Source: Methylotenera_A sp031417915
GTDB taxonomy: Bacteria; Pseudomonadota; Gammaproteobacteria; Burkholderiales; Methylophilaceae
Direction of reading: 5' to 3'
DNA: 64,000 bases
Assembly (NCBI GenBank): GCA_031417915.1
Contig: JANOWN010000005.1
Location: forward strand, 1-64,000
The notes under the pieces were generated by a model. It searched no databases, was not told the DNA's origin, and was given only the letters and a program-made list of their open reading frames with translations. Within the stretch, counting starts at the first letter, position 1; every line of letters begins with the position of its first letter. This document shows positions 39,630-48,510 of this stretch, in pieces. The translations under genes were made by a program, and so were the position numbers.

Positions 39630-41708
39630 CTAAAAATCGGCACGTGCGCCAATTAATAATGACCTTTCGCCAGCTGGTGAAATATCTTTTAATATCGATG
39701 CATGCTCACGAATTTCTTGGTTGAGTAAGTTATTGGCTTTAGCAAACAATTCAATATTCAGCTTTCCAGTATTTATCAGAGAGCCTAGCTTGTAGGCGAC
39801 AAGCGCGCTTACATCGGTATAGCCATCAGTTGTGAGCTCATTATCTGCAGTACGATTCTGCTTAAATGCATGTAGTGCGTCTAAGCGGGCATTAAAGCTG
39901 CCAAGTTGATATTGCAGACCAGCACCTAAACGTAGTGGCGAAATACGTGGCAAGTAATCACCAGTGCGCGTATTGGTGGCATGTACATAATCACCACGCA
40001 AGTTTAAATTGAGGTTATCGGCGATATTAAATTTACCTTCCGCTTCAACACCTTTAAATACAGCAGGCACAGCTAAAAAACGGGCTTCGGGCAAGCCGGT
40101 TATCGGTTCAATGTTGCCCGTGTTAAAAGTACCAATAAAGTTGCTAAAGCGCGTGTAGTACGCGCCAACACTCAATGAGTCTTTACCTTCTTTCCAGCGC
40201 AGCTGTGTATCAATGCCGTTAGAGCGTTCTTTGCTAAAGCTGCTATCACCCACTTCAAATTGACCAGTCGCGATGTGCGCACCATTGGCATAAAGCTCAA
40301 AATAGCTAGGTGCGCGCTCGTTGTGAGATAGATTGCTGGTAAGCGACCAATTGCTATTTAAGCTGTATAAACCGCCCAGCGCTAAGTTGTTAGTATTAAA
40401 GCTATTGTCTTGGCCAGCACCAAAATTAGCATCAGCACTAGAATCGACTGAAGTATGGCCTAAACGCGCACCAAAAGTTATTTTACTAGCATCAATTGGT
40501 AGCTCTTCGTACACATATAGCGATTTGTTTTGCGTATTAACACTCGGCACAAAAGCCTCTGCACCCAAAGCAGAAAAGGTTATGTTATCAAATTGAAAAC
40601 CAAGCACACCTTTTACATTGCCTATAGGTGCGTGCCCCGCTTCAATGCTGCCTTCTACACCGCGGTTTTTAAATGTAGTGCCAACCACACCACTTTCTAG
40701 CTCTTTATGAATGTAATCAGTATGCGCCATGCGAAATTTTACCCGATTAAACACATTACCAAGCCCTGAATTGCCAAAGCCAGTAAATTCACTGGCAACA
40801 TCCCAACGGTCACTTTTCATATCAATGCGAACGGCTTCTTCTGCCACTGTGCCGTAGTTATTGTTGAGCGTGGAATAGGACGCGCCGATATAGCCGTTAT
40901 CAAAGGTGAGTGATGCACCTACCGCACCACCATCACCATCTGAGCTGCTATTAACCAGCTTGCCTTTATTGTCACGTAAGGTGCCATCTGCATTACTTTT
41001 ACGGCTTGAAACGGCAAAACTAGGAATATCTAAATCATCGGTTTTACGTTTGTAGGCATCGCCATGAATGGCAAATTGGCCATTGCCAACATCCACCACT
41101 AAAGCACCATTACGTTGATTCTCTGCGCCACCAAAGCGCGCTTCTGTGCGGCCGATAACACCATCTAATTTTTCAGTTGGAATGCGGTGATCAATCGCGT
41201 TGACTACACCGCCAACAGCACTGCCGCCATATAAAAGTGCAGCTGGGCCACGCACCACATCTATTTGCTCAATAATTAGCGGGTCTATGCCCACTGCATG
41301 GTCAAAACTTAAACTGGATGCGTCTAAAATACCCACGCCATTTTGCATGATTTTAACGCGCTCAGCATCCAGCCCGCGTATCACAGGGCGCGAAGCATTT
41401 GGGCCAAACTGAGTAGCGGTTACGCCTGGTATGCCATTGAGTGTTTCGCCTAGCGTGCCTGCTCGGCGTAAGCTTAGCTCTCGGCCATTTAGTACTGTTA
41501 CAGGCACAACCAGCTCATCTGAGCCTACCCCTAATGGGTTGCCTGTGACAGCAACAGGTGCTAAATTAATTTTGGTAGGCACTTCGCTGGTTTCTGCAGC
41601 GTATGCGTGATGAATAAATAAACTAGTAAGGGCTAAAAATAGTGGTTTAAGCGCAAATAATGCGCGCACCTGTGTTGGGTGTGCCCGTGTTGGGTGTAAG
41701 TGGTGCAT
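39630..41708 (-). CDS. TonB-dependent outer-membrane receptor, ZnuD-like
   Basis: About 692 residues from ATG 41708, which follows GAGGAATTTATC; the frame is open further upstream. Signal region ending HHAYAAE near residue 40. The plug domain contains TLGETLNGIPGVTATQFGPN and VRGPAALLYGGSAVGGVVN. A 22-strand barrel ends SLLIGARADF with a terminal Phe. The plug wording (VGILDASSLSFDHAVGIDPL) resembles zinc/copper-type receptors such as ZnuD. It is preceded by a small Cys/His-rich protein. Metal specificity is inferred. Confidence 0.8.
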   Translation of the reverse strand: MHHLHPTRAHPTQVRALFALKPLFLALTSLFIHHAYAAETSEVPTKINLAPVAVTGNPLGVGSDELVVPVTVLNGRELSLRRAGTLGETLNGIPGVTATQFGPNASRPVIRGLDAERVKIMQNGVGILDASSLSFDHAVGIDPLIIEQIDVVRGPAALLYGGSAVGGVVNAIDHRIPTEKLDGVIGRTEARFGGAENQRNGALVVDVGNGQFAIHGDAYKRKTDDLDIPSFAVSSRKSNADGTLRDNKGKLVNSSSDGDGGAVGASLTFDNGYIGASYSTLNNNYGTVAEEAVRIDMKSDRWDVASEFTGFGNSGLGNVFNRVKFRMAHTDYIHKELESGVVGTTFKNRGVEGSIEAGHAPIGNVKGVLGFQFDNITFSALGAEAFVPSVNTQNKSLYVYEELPIDASKITFGARLGHTSVDSSADANFGAGQDNSFNTNNLALGGLYSLNSNWSLTSNLSHNERAPSYFELYANGAHIATGQFEVGDSSFSKERSNGIDTQLRWKEGKDSLSVGAYYTRFSNFIGTFNTGNIEPITGLPEARFLAVPAVFKGVEAEGKFNIADNLNLNLRGDYVHATNTRTGDYLPRISPLRLGAGLQYQLGSFNARLDALHAFKQNRTADNELTTDGYTDVSALVAYKLGSLINTGKLNIELFAKANNLLNQEIREHASILKDISPAGERSLLIGARADF

Positions 41709-41774
41709 GATAAATTCCTCAAAAAATAGTAATAAAAGCAAGCGCTTAAATTAAGCTTGCTGAAAAATAAATAT

Positions 41775-42137
41775 TTAAGAGGCTTGAGGTGGGGCGCGGG
41801 CTGCGTAAGCAGTGTGGGTAAGTGATGAATAACTTTGGTGATTGAACGCAGTTGCTACAAATTCGGTTGCGGCCAAATGAAATACAATAGGTTGCGTCTG
41901 TAAGCCACTAGCCACTTCGGCGTAACTAATACATTGTGCGCATTGGCCATTATGTGTAGTTTTATCTTGTTGGCTTGGGTCTTGCTGACTATGCTTAGCA
42001 TAATCTTGAATATGGCTTATTTCATGCGTTACTGAGCCTATTTGCGCAAAAGCAAATAGTAAAATTAAGGCAAAATTGGCAGCAAAACGCTTAAACATAA
42101 GTGACAAGATAACAGAAAATTTATTTAGTTTAAACAT
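41775..42137 (-). CDS. Small exported Cys/His-containing protein upstream of the receptor
   Basis: 120 residues: a hydrophobic signal segment near 18-36 (FAANFALILLFAFAQIGSV), then HEISHIQDYAKHSQQ with several His, and CAQCISYAEVASG (CxxC) near 86-98. The pattern resembles DUF2946-type proteins that sit next to metal receptors. It ends 66 bases before the receptor start, so the two are probably co-expressed. A role in periplasmic metal handling is inference. Confidence 0.6.
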   Translation of the reverse strand: MFKLNKFSVILSLMFKRFAANFALILLFAFAQIGSVTHEISHIQDYAKHSQQDPSQQDKTTHNGQCAQCISYAEVASGLQTQPIVFHLAATEFVATAFNHQSYSSLTHTAYAARAPPQAS

Positions 42138-42197
42138 TTTATTTTGATTCGCCAGAAGCCAATGTGGATGCGGTTACTGTGCCACAACTAGCATTAG

Positions 42198-42211
42198 TAA
42201 GGGTTGCAGGG
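42198..42211 (+). repeat. Possible half copy of the dispersed repeat
   Basis: TAAGGGTTGCAGGG matches the right half of copy B exactly over 14 bases. The left half is not recognisable. Confidence 0.3.
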
Positions 42212-42270
42212 AATTTGTGAGCATATTTAAAAAAGTACATATTTTGTAGGTGGTTTTTTGTAAATCTTCA

Positions 42271-42299
42271 TTGAATAACAACATTAATTTAGTTATAAT
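42271..42299 (+). promoter_or_regulatory. Promoter of rpsB
   Basis: TTGAAT, a 17-base spacer and TATAAT (42294-42299). It leaves a leader of about 120 bases before the start codon. Confidence 0.78.
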
Positions 42300-42339
42300 C
42301 GCGCCTCTTAAGTAGCAATCACGCTAATTTAAGTAAAAT

Positions 42340-42400
42340 CAATGCATCGCCCCGTACAGGGTGTTCACCTTTAAGGTGAATATTGTGGGCGAATGTAATG
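42340..42400 (+). promoter_or_regulatory. Structured leader upstream of rpsB
   Basis: A nested fold is visible: TTCACCTT-TAAGGTGAA as the inner hairpin, CCC-GTACA-GGG next to it, and an outer pairing of ATCGCCC with GGGCGAAT. Many bacteria have S2-binding leaders that autoregulate rpsB-tsf; this is a candidate by position and structure only. Confidence 0.5.
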
Positions 42401-42425
42401 TTTAACCCTTACATGGAGTAATACA

Positions 42426-43193
42426 ATGTCAGTTACTATGCGTCAAATGCTTGAGGCCGGTGTTCACTTTGGCCACCAAACTCGTTATTGGAACCCGAAA
42501 ATGGCTGAGTACATTTTTGGCGACCGCAACAAAATTCATATTGTAAACCTTGAAAAAACCTTGCCATTGTTTGAAGATGCGCTTAAATACACGCGCACAT
42601 TGGCAGCTAACAAGGGTCGTATTTTATTCGTGGGCACTAAACGCCAAGCCCGCGATATCGTCAAAGAAGAAGCAGAGCGCGCAGGCTGTTCTTACGTCAA
42701 TCACCGTTGGTTAGGAGGTATGCTAACTAATTTCAAAACAGTAAAACAATCTATCAAACGTTTGCACGATTTTGATGCAATGCTACTAGATGGCAGCTTA
42801 GAAAAATTCGGCAAAAAAGAAGCGCTTGGTTATAAACGCGAAATCGAAAAATTAGAGCGTTCAATCGGCGGTATTAAAGATATGGGTGGCTTGCCAGACG
42901 CGATTTTCATTATCGACGTGGGTCATGAAAGCGGCGCGATTACGGAAGCGCAAAAATTGGGCATTCCAGTGATTGGCATTGTCGATACTAACAATTCGCC
43001 AGACGGCGTAGCTTATGTGATTCCAGGCAACGATGATTCTAGCCGTGCTATTCGTTTATATGCACGCGGCATGGCCGATGCGGTGTTAGATGGTCGCGCT
43101 AATGCGATTACTGAGCTGGTGAAATCTGCCAAAGAAGAAGAGATTGTAGAAGTGGCTAACGTAGCTGAAGTCGCAGAAGCTGCAGCCGAGTAA
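42426..43193 (+). CDS. rpsB: 30S ribosomal protein S2
   Basis: 255 residues. Family markers MRQMLEAGVHFGHQTRYWNP (5-24), NHRWLGGMLTNFKT near 96, and GIPVIGIVDTNNSPDGVAYV near 182. A short Glu/Ala-rich C-terminal tail follows. It is followed by a terminator and tsf. Confidence 0.98.
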   Translation: MSVTMRQMLEAGVHFGHQTRYWNPKMAEYIFGDRNKIHIVNLEKTLPLFEDALKYTRTLAANKGRILFVGTKRQARDIVKEEAERAGCSYVNHRWLGGMLTNFKTVKQSIKRLHDFDAMLLDGSLEKFGKKEALGYKREIEKLERSIGGIKDMGGLPDAIFIIDVGHESGAITEAQKLGIPVIGIVDTNNSPDGVAYVIPGNDDSSRAIRLYARGMADAVLDGRANAITELVKSAKEEEIVEVANVAEVAEAAAE

Positions 43194-43204
43194 TCAACAC
43201 AAGC

Positions 43205-43230
43205 AAAAAAGGGGCGTATAGCCCCTTTTT
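43205..43230 (+). terminator. Terminator or attenuator between rpsB and tsf
   Basis: AAAAAAGGGGC / GCCCCTTTTT stem with a 5-base loop. tsf starts 34 bases later, so it may only partly reduce read-through. Confidence 0.8.
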
Positions 43231-43263
43231 CTATTTGAAAATATTAGTTTTTAGGAGTTAAAA

Positions 43264-44151
43264 ATGGCTGAAAGTATAATTGAAATCACGGCAAGCATGG
43301 TAAAAGAGTTACGTGAGCGCACCGATGCGCCGATGATGGATTGCAAAAAAGCACTTACTGAGGCCGATGGCGACTCAGCGCGCGCAGAAGAAATTTTACG
43401 GGTACGTTTTGGTAACAAAGCCAGCAAGGCTGCAGGCCGCGTGGCTGCTGAAGGTACAGTAGGTGTTTCAATTACTGCTGATGGCAAATCTGGCGCGATG
43501 ATTGAAGTGAACTCTGAAACTGACTTTTGTGCAAAAAACGAAGATTTTTTGAAATTTGTAAACGAATTAGCTGGCATTGTTGCTACCAGTAACGCGGCAG
43601 ATATTGCTGCCGTAAACGCCTTACCTATGCGTGACGCTACGGTTGAAGAAACGCGCGCACAATTGGTTGGTAAGATTGGCGAGAACATCACGCCACGTAG
43701 ATTTGTGAAAATCAATGCAAAAGGCAAACTCGCGAGCTACATTCACGGCAGTAAAATTGGCGTGTTGATCGATTTGGTTGGCGGTGATGACACATTGGCA
43801 AAAGACATTGCCATGCATATTGCAGCGGCAAAACCAAAATCATTGGATGCATCTGGCATTTCAAAAGACTTAATTGATGCAGAGCGCCGTGTCGCAGTTG
43901 AAAAAGCTAAAGAAGCTGGTAAGCCAGAAGCCATGCTGGAAAAAATTGCTGACGGCACTGTAGCGAAATTCTTAAAAGAAGTTACTTTACTCAGCCAAGT
44001 GTTTGTTAAAGACGACAAATTTACCATTGAATCTTTATTAAAATCTAAAAACGCATCAGTGGCATCATTCACCATGTACGTGGTGGGTGAGGGCATCGAG
44101 AAGGCTGTAGTAGATTACGCAGCCGAAGTGGCCGCCGCCGCCAAGGTTTAA
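43264..44151 (+). CDS. tsf: Elongation factor Ts
   Basis: EF-Tu nucleotide-exchange factor of 295 residues. The N-terminal signature LRERTDAPMMDCKKAL is at 17-32, the core segment SETDFCAKNEDF is near 80-91, and HIAAAKP near 187. GGAG precedes the ATG. Followed by a terminator. Confidence 0.98.
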   Translation: MAESIIEITASMVKELRERTDAPMMDCKKALTEADGDSARAEEILRVRFGNKASKAAGRVAAEGTVGVSITADGKSGAMIEVNSETDFCAKNEDFLKFVNELAGIVATSNAADIAAVNALPMRDATVEETRAQLVGKIGENITPRRFVKINAKGKLASYIHGSKIGVLIDLVGGDDTLAKDIAMHIAAAKPKSLDASGISKDLIDAERRVAVEKAKEAGKPEAMLEKIADGTVAKFLKEVTLLSQVFVKDDKFTIESLLKSKNASVASFTMYVVGEGIEKAVVDYAAEVAAAAKV

Positions 44152-44168
44152 AAAACCTGCTGCGAATT

Positions 44169-44199
44169 AAAAAAACGAGCTTTAAGCTCGTTTTTTTTT
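44169..44199 (+). terminator. Terminator after tsf
   Basis: ACGAGCT / AGCTCGT stem flanked by A-run and T-run. Confidence 0.9.
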
Positions 44200-44288
44200 C
44201 GTCCAAATTTCGATTAAAACCGAGCAAAAACGCCTAGTTTGTGATTAAATAAGCAAACTCAAATTTGATGGAAGTTTCAAGGTAAAAC

Positions 44289-45002
44289 ATGGCTAAACTC
44301 GCATACAAGCGCATTCTGCTCAAACTCTCAGGAGAGGCTTTGATGGGCGACGATGCTTATGGCATCAACCCCGCGACTATAACTGATATAGTCGAACAAG
44401 TGAAAGAAATTGTGGATTTAGGTGTAGAGGTTGGTATTGTGATTGGTGGTGGTAACATTTTTCGCGGGGTTGCACCAGCGGCAGAAGGCATGGATAGAGC
44501 CACTGCCGATTATATGGGCATGCTGGCGACGGTAATGAACGCGTTGGCGCTGCAGGACGCCATGCGCCATATTGGGGTTGAGGCGCGTGTACAAAGCGCA
44601 CTGAGTATAGAGTTTGTCGAGCCCTACGTGCGCGCCAAAGCCTTGCGTGCTCTCGAAAAAGGTCGTGTGGTCATATTTGGCGCAGGTACTGGCAACCCAT
44701 TTTTTACCACGGATACTGCGGCTGCGCTACGCGGCATGGAAATTGATGCAGAAATCGTGCTAAAAGCCACCAAAGTGGATGGAATTTACACCGCCGATCC
44801 GAAAAAAGACCCAACAGCCACCAAGTACGAAGCCGTGACCTTTGATGAAGCAATAGCCAAAAATCTAAAAGTGATGGACGCGACTGCTTTTACGCTGTGT
44901 CGCGATCAAAAACTGCCGATCGCGGTGTTTAATATTTTCAAAGTAGGTGCGTTAAAGCGCGTAGTAATGGGCGAAAATGAAGGTACTAAGGTTATAGTTT
45001 GA
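44289..45002 (+). CDS. pyrH: UMP kinase
   Basis: Hexameric bacterial UMP kinase of the amino-acid kinase fold. 237 residues. KRILLKLSGEALMG (7-20), GIVIGGGNIFRG (near 49-60), AGTGNPFFTTDTAAALR (near 134-150) and LKATKVDGIYTADPKKDP (near 158-175) are all present. Confidence 0.97.
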   Translation: MAKLAYKRILLKLSGEALMGDDAYGINPATITDIVEQVKEIVDLGVEVGIVIGGGNIFRGVAPAAEGMDRATADYMGMLATVMNALALQDAMRHIGVEARVQSALSIEFVEPYVRAKALRALEKGRVVIFGAGTGNPFFTTDTAAALRGMEIDAEIVLKATKVDGIYTADPKKDPTATKYEAVTFDEAIAKNLKVMDATAFTLCRDQKLPIAVFNIFKVGALKRVVMGENEGTKVIV

Positions 45003-45039
45003 TAAACTTATATTCTGTGCGCATTGCGGTGTTGCGCGC

Positions 45040-45062
45040 TGCTCGCAATCCTCATGGATAAC
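45040..45062 (-). repeat. Decayed copy of the dispersed repeat
   Basis: TGCTCGCAATCCTCATGGATA resembles the left part of minus-oriented copies (TGCTCTGCAACCCGCATGGATA) with a deletion and two changes. The rest is not recognisable. It lies in the pyrH-frr gap. Confidence 0.35.
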
Positions 45063-45144
45063 ACATACATTCCGGTTGCTGCGCTGCGTGCGCCTAGCAC
45101 TGCATCACAGACTAAAAGTTTATAGGATTTATTGGAGTTAACGC

Positions 45145-45702
45145 ATGTTAGAAGACATTAAAAAAACTACAGATTTAAAAATGCAAAAATCGTTAGAATC
45201 GTTAAAAAATGATTTAGCAAAAGTGCGCACAGGCCGCGCCCATATTGGCTTATTGGATCATGTGATGGTGGAATACTACGGCAGCATGGTGGCGGTGAAT
45301 CAAGTGGCGAACGTGAATTTGGGCGATTCGCGCACCATTAACGTGCAACCTTACGAGAAAAACATGATTGGTAAAGTTGAAAAAGCCATTCGTGATTGTG
45401 ATTTAGGCCTGAACCCAGCGACCAATGGCGATTTAATTCGTGTGCCAATGCCGATGCTGACCGAAGAGCGCAGGCGCGACCTGACCAAAATCGTTCGCGG
45501 CGAGGCTGAAAGCGCGAAAGTAGCCATTCGTAACATCCGTCGCGATGCCAATGACGCACTCAAAAAATTATTGAAGGATAAAGAAATTAGTGAGGATGAC
45601 GAACGTCGTGCGCAAGATGAAGTGCAAAAGATGACCGATAAAGCGGTAATAGAAGTCGACAGATTACTGCAAGTTAAAGAAACTGATTTAATGGCAGTCT
45701 GA
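45145..45702 (+). CDS. frr: Ribosome recycling factor
   Basis: Dissociates post-termination ribosomes with EF-G. 185 residues. KNDLAKVRTGRAHIGLLDHV (21-40), VQPYEKNMIGKVEKAI, and the C-terminal helix (IRRDANDALKKLLKDKEISE). GGAG upstream. The stop overlaps the uppS start as TGATG. Confidence 0.98.
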   Translation: MLEDIKKTTDLKMQKSLESLKNDLAKVRTGRAHIGLLDHVMVEYYGSMVAVNQVANVNLGDSRTINVQPYEKNMIGKVEKAIRDCDLGLNPATNGDLIRVPMPMLTEERRRDLTKIVRGEAESAKVAIRNIRRDANDALKKLLKDKEISEDDERRAQDEVQKMTDKAVIEVDRLLQVKETDLMAV

Positions 45703-46457
45703 TGGGTTTATTTTCTAGCTCCACGCAGATAATCCCCGATACAGGCGAGATTCCCAATCATATTGCTGTGATTATGGATGGCAATGGTCGATGGGCTAGG
45801 AAGCGCTTTCTACCTAGGGTTGCAGGGCATAAGCGTGGTGTAGAAACGGTGCGCGATTTGGTGAAACAATGCGCATTGCTGAATGTGAAATATCTTACGT
45901 TATTTGCTTTTAGCAGCGAAAATTGGCGTCGACCAGATGACGAAGTGTCATTTTTGATGGGTTTGTTTATGGATGCGCTTAAGCGCGAAGTAGCCAAGTT
46001 GCACGAAAATAATATACGACTCGTATTAATCGGCGATCGTAGCCGTTTTAGCAAAGAGCTAGTGAAGCAAATCAAAATCTCCGAAAAACTCACTGCAAAA
46101 AACACAGGTTTAACGCTAACAATCGCCGCTAATTACGGTGGCCGTTGGGATATATTGCAAGCGACGAACAAAATGATTACTAAGAATCCAGAACAGACGG
46201 AACCCTTTCTAGAGACAGATTTGACGCCATATTTGGCGATGAGCTATGCGCCTGAGCCCGATTTATTTATCCGCACTGGCGGTGAGAAGCGCGTGAGCAA
46301 TTTTTTACTTTGGCAATTGGCTTATGCTGAATTTTATTTTACCGATACGCTGTGGCCAGATTTTGACGACGAGGCATTTCAAGCCGCAATTAAATCTTAT
46401 CAACAACGCGAACGCCGTTTTGGCCGCACTAGCGAACAATTAACCAATAATGCCTAG
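45702..46457 (+). CDS. uppS: Undecaprenyl diphosphate synthase
   Basis: cis-Prenyltransferase producing the C55 carrier lipid for cell-wall synthesis. 251 residues. HIAVIMDGNGRWARKR (20-35, catalytic Asp), LFAFSSENWRRPDDEV near 68, and the C-terminal EPDLFIRTGGEKRVSNFLLW near 184. Translationally coupled to frr. Confidence 0.97.
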   Translation: MGLFSSSTQIIPDTGEIPNHIAVIMDGNGRWARKRFLPRVAGHKRGVETVRDLVKQCALLNVKYLTLFAFSSENWRRPDDEVSFLMGLFMDALKREVAKLHENNIRLVLIGDRSRFSKELVKQIKISEKLTAKNTGLTLTIAANYGGRWDILQATNKMITKNPEQTEPFLETDLTPYLAMSYAPEPDLFIRTGGEKRVSNFLLWQLAYAEFYFTDTLWPDFDDEAFQAAIKSYQQRERRFGRTSEQLTNNA

Positions 46458-46483
46458 CCCTTTATATATGCGAAACTTTTTTT

Positions 46484-47317
46484 ATGCTTAAGACGCGCAT
46501 CATTACCGCGCTGGTACTGGTTGCTGGCTTTATTCCTGCGCTGTTTAAGCTGCCAAATTTTTATTGGGCGGTGGCCATGTTGGTGGTGACGCTGCTGGCG
46601 TTGCGCGAGTGGGCGAGCATGGTCGGCTTTAACAAAAAGCAAATTTACGGCTATTTAGCAATTTCTATGTTGGCTGGTTTTTTTGTGCTGACGCGGCTGT
46701 GGAATAACAATTTGCACCACTTCTTTTTTCAGTCACTGTTTATTTTCTCGTTTGTGGCGCTGTTCTGGACACTCATTGTGCCAATTTGGCTGGTAAACCA
46801 TTTTAAAATGAACAACATTATTGCTAAAGCGCTTTTGGGCTGGCTGCTCATGTTGCCGCTATGGCTGGCGTTGATTTGCGCGAAGATTGTCGATCCGATG
46901 TTGGTTTTAGTATTGCTTGCAACTATTTGGATTGCCGATAGCGCGGCTTATTTTGCGGGTAAAAACTTTGGCAAACACAAACTTGCGCCGAATATCAGCC
47001 CTAAAAAAACTTGGGAGGGCGTAGCTGGCGCGCTCATTGGCGTGACGATTTTCGGTGCGATTTTACACTTTGGTTTTGATGTTAAGAGCCCCGCCATTTT
47101 TCCTGCGCTTTGGATTATCACGGGCTTTGGCGTGATTGGCGATTTGTTCGAATCGCTGATGAAGCGTCAAGCTAATATCAAAGATAGCGGCGATTTGTTG
47201 CCAGGTCACGGCGGCATTTTAGATCGTATTGACGGCATTATTCCTAGCCTGCCGATTGCGATTTTGATGATTTATGCTTACAACTATGCCAGTAATTTTT
47301 TTGGAGCGGTGGGCTAA
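46484..47317 (+). CDS. cdsA: Phosphatidate cytidylyltransferase
   Basis: Makes CDP-diacylglycerol for phospholipid synthesis. 277 residues with about eight membrane helices. The signature ISPKKTWEGVAGALIGVTIF (near 177-196) and GDLFESLMKRQANIKDSGDL, then LPGHGGILDRIDGIIPSLPI near the C-terminus. Dxr starts 2 bases later. Confidence 0.96.
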   Translation: MLKTRIITALVLVAGFIPALFKLPNFYWAVAMLVVTLLALREWASMVGFNKKQIYGYLAISMLAGFFVLTRLWNNNLHHFFFQSLFIFSFVALFWTLIVPIWLVNHFKMNNIIAKALLGWLLMLPLWLALICAKIVDPMLVLVLLATIWIADSAAYFAGKNFGKHKLAPNISPKKTWEGVAGALIGVTIFGAILHFGFDVKSPAIFPALWIITGFGVIGDLFESLMKRQANIKDSGDLLPGHGGILDRIDGIIPSLPIAILMIYAYNYASNFFGAVG

Positions 47318-47319
47318 AA

Positions 47320-48510
47320 ATGCAAAACGTTACCATTTTGGGCAGCACTGGCACGATTGGCTTGCAAACTTTAGATGTGATTGCGCGTCACGCCAATGCA
47401 TATAAGGTTTATGCGCTGGCGGCAAATTCTAATGTCGATGCGCTTCTAAAGCAATGTTTGGAAGTTAAACCCGCATTCGCAGTGCTTTTAGACGAAAAAT
47501 CAGCGCAAGATTTACGCGGGAAATTAAAAGCGCATAACAGCGCAACCCAAGCATTGGCGGGCATGCGCGGCTTGGAGCAGGTTTCTAGTGACGCAGATGT
47601 AGATATTGTGATGGCTGCGATTGTCGGTGCAGCTGGCCTCAAACCCGCCATGGTGGCGGCGCACGCAGGAAAACGCATTTTGCTGGCGAACAAAGAGACG
47701 TTGGTGATGGCGGGCAGTTTGTTCATGGAAGCTGTTAAAAAAGGTGGCGCAACGCTATTACCAATTGATAGCGAGCATAATGCAATTTTCCAAGTGATGC
47801 CGCCAGAAGCCAATATTGGCGCGGGGGTGTCTAAAATCATTCTAACTGCCTCGGGTGGGCCTTTTAGACAATATTCGCAGCAACAATTAGAAAACGTCAC
47901 GCCAGCTTTGGCGCTCAAACATCCTAATTGGGTGATGGGCGAAAAAATCACCATTGACTCTGCAACCCTGATGAATAAAGGGCTGGAGGTGATTGAGGCG
48001 CATTGGCTATTTAATGCAAAACCAAGCCAAATTGAGGTCGTGGTGCATCCACAAAGCATTATTCACTCGATGGTGGAATATGTGGATGGCAGCATTTTAG
48101 CTCAACTAGGCAACCCAGATATGCGCACGCCGATTGCCTATGCGCTAGGTTATCCAAATCGCATAGCATCTGGCGTGGCCTCGTTAAACTTGCTAGAAAT
48201 CGCAAAACTAGAGTTTGAAGCGCCTGATTTGAAACGCTTTCCTTGTTTGCAATTGGCCTACGATGCGCTCAATATCGGCGGCACAGCGCCAGCTATAGTC
48301 AATGCGGTCAACGAGGTCGCAGTAGCGGCGTTTTTAAATAATGAAATCCACTTTTTAGACATTGCCAAATTGATCGCAACTGCACTCGATTCTATTCAAT
48401 CTGCGCCTGTGACCTCGCTGGAGCAACTTATCGCAGTTGACAATGAGGCGAGAAGTTTTGCGCAAACGCACATCTGCAAGCTAGATTTTAAGCGGGTCGT
48501 GGCGGCATGA
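47320..48510 (+). CDS. dxr: 1-deoxy-D-xylulose-5-phosphate reductoisomerase
   Basis: Second step of the MEP isoprenoid pathway. 396 residues. NADPH-binding NVTILGSTGTIGLQTLDVIA (3-22), LANKETLVMAG (near 124), metal/substrate motif PIDSEHNAIFQV (near 147-158) and TIDSATLMNKGLEVIEAHWL (near 210-229). The stop overlaps the rseP start (ATGA). Confidence 0.97.
   Translation: MQNVTILGSTGTIGLQTLDVIARHANAYKVYALAANSNVDALLKQCLEVKPAFAVLLDEKSAQDLRGKLKAHNSATQALAGMRGLEQVSSDADVDIVMAAIVGAAGLKPAMVAAHAGKRILLANKETLVMAGSLFMEAVKKGGATLLPIDSEHNAIFQVMPPEANIGAGVSKIILTASGGPFRQYSQQQLENVTPALALKHPNWVMGEKITIDSATLMNKGLEVIEAHWLFNAKPSQIEVVVHPQSIIHSMVEYVDGSILAQLGNPDMRTPIAYALGYPNRIASGVASLNLLEIAKLEFEAPDLKRFPCLQLAYDALNIGGTAPAIVNAVNEVAVAAFLNNEIHFLDIAKLIATALDSIQSAPVTSLEQLIAVDNEARSFAQTHICKLDFKRVVAA

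Noticed and set aside
47409..48059. 216-codon minus-strand frame inside dxr
   Set aside because: dxr has all its family motifs in the other strand; this is an antisense shadow.
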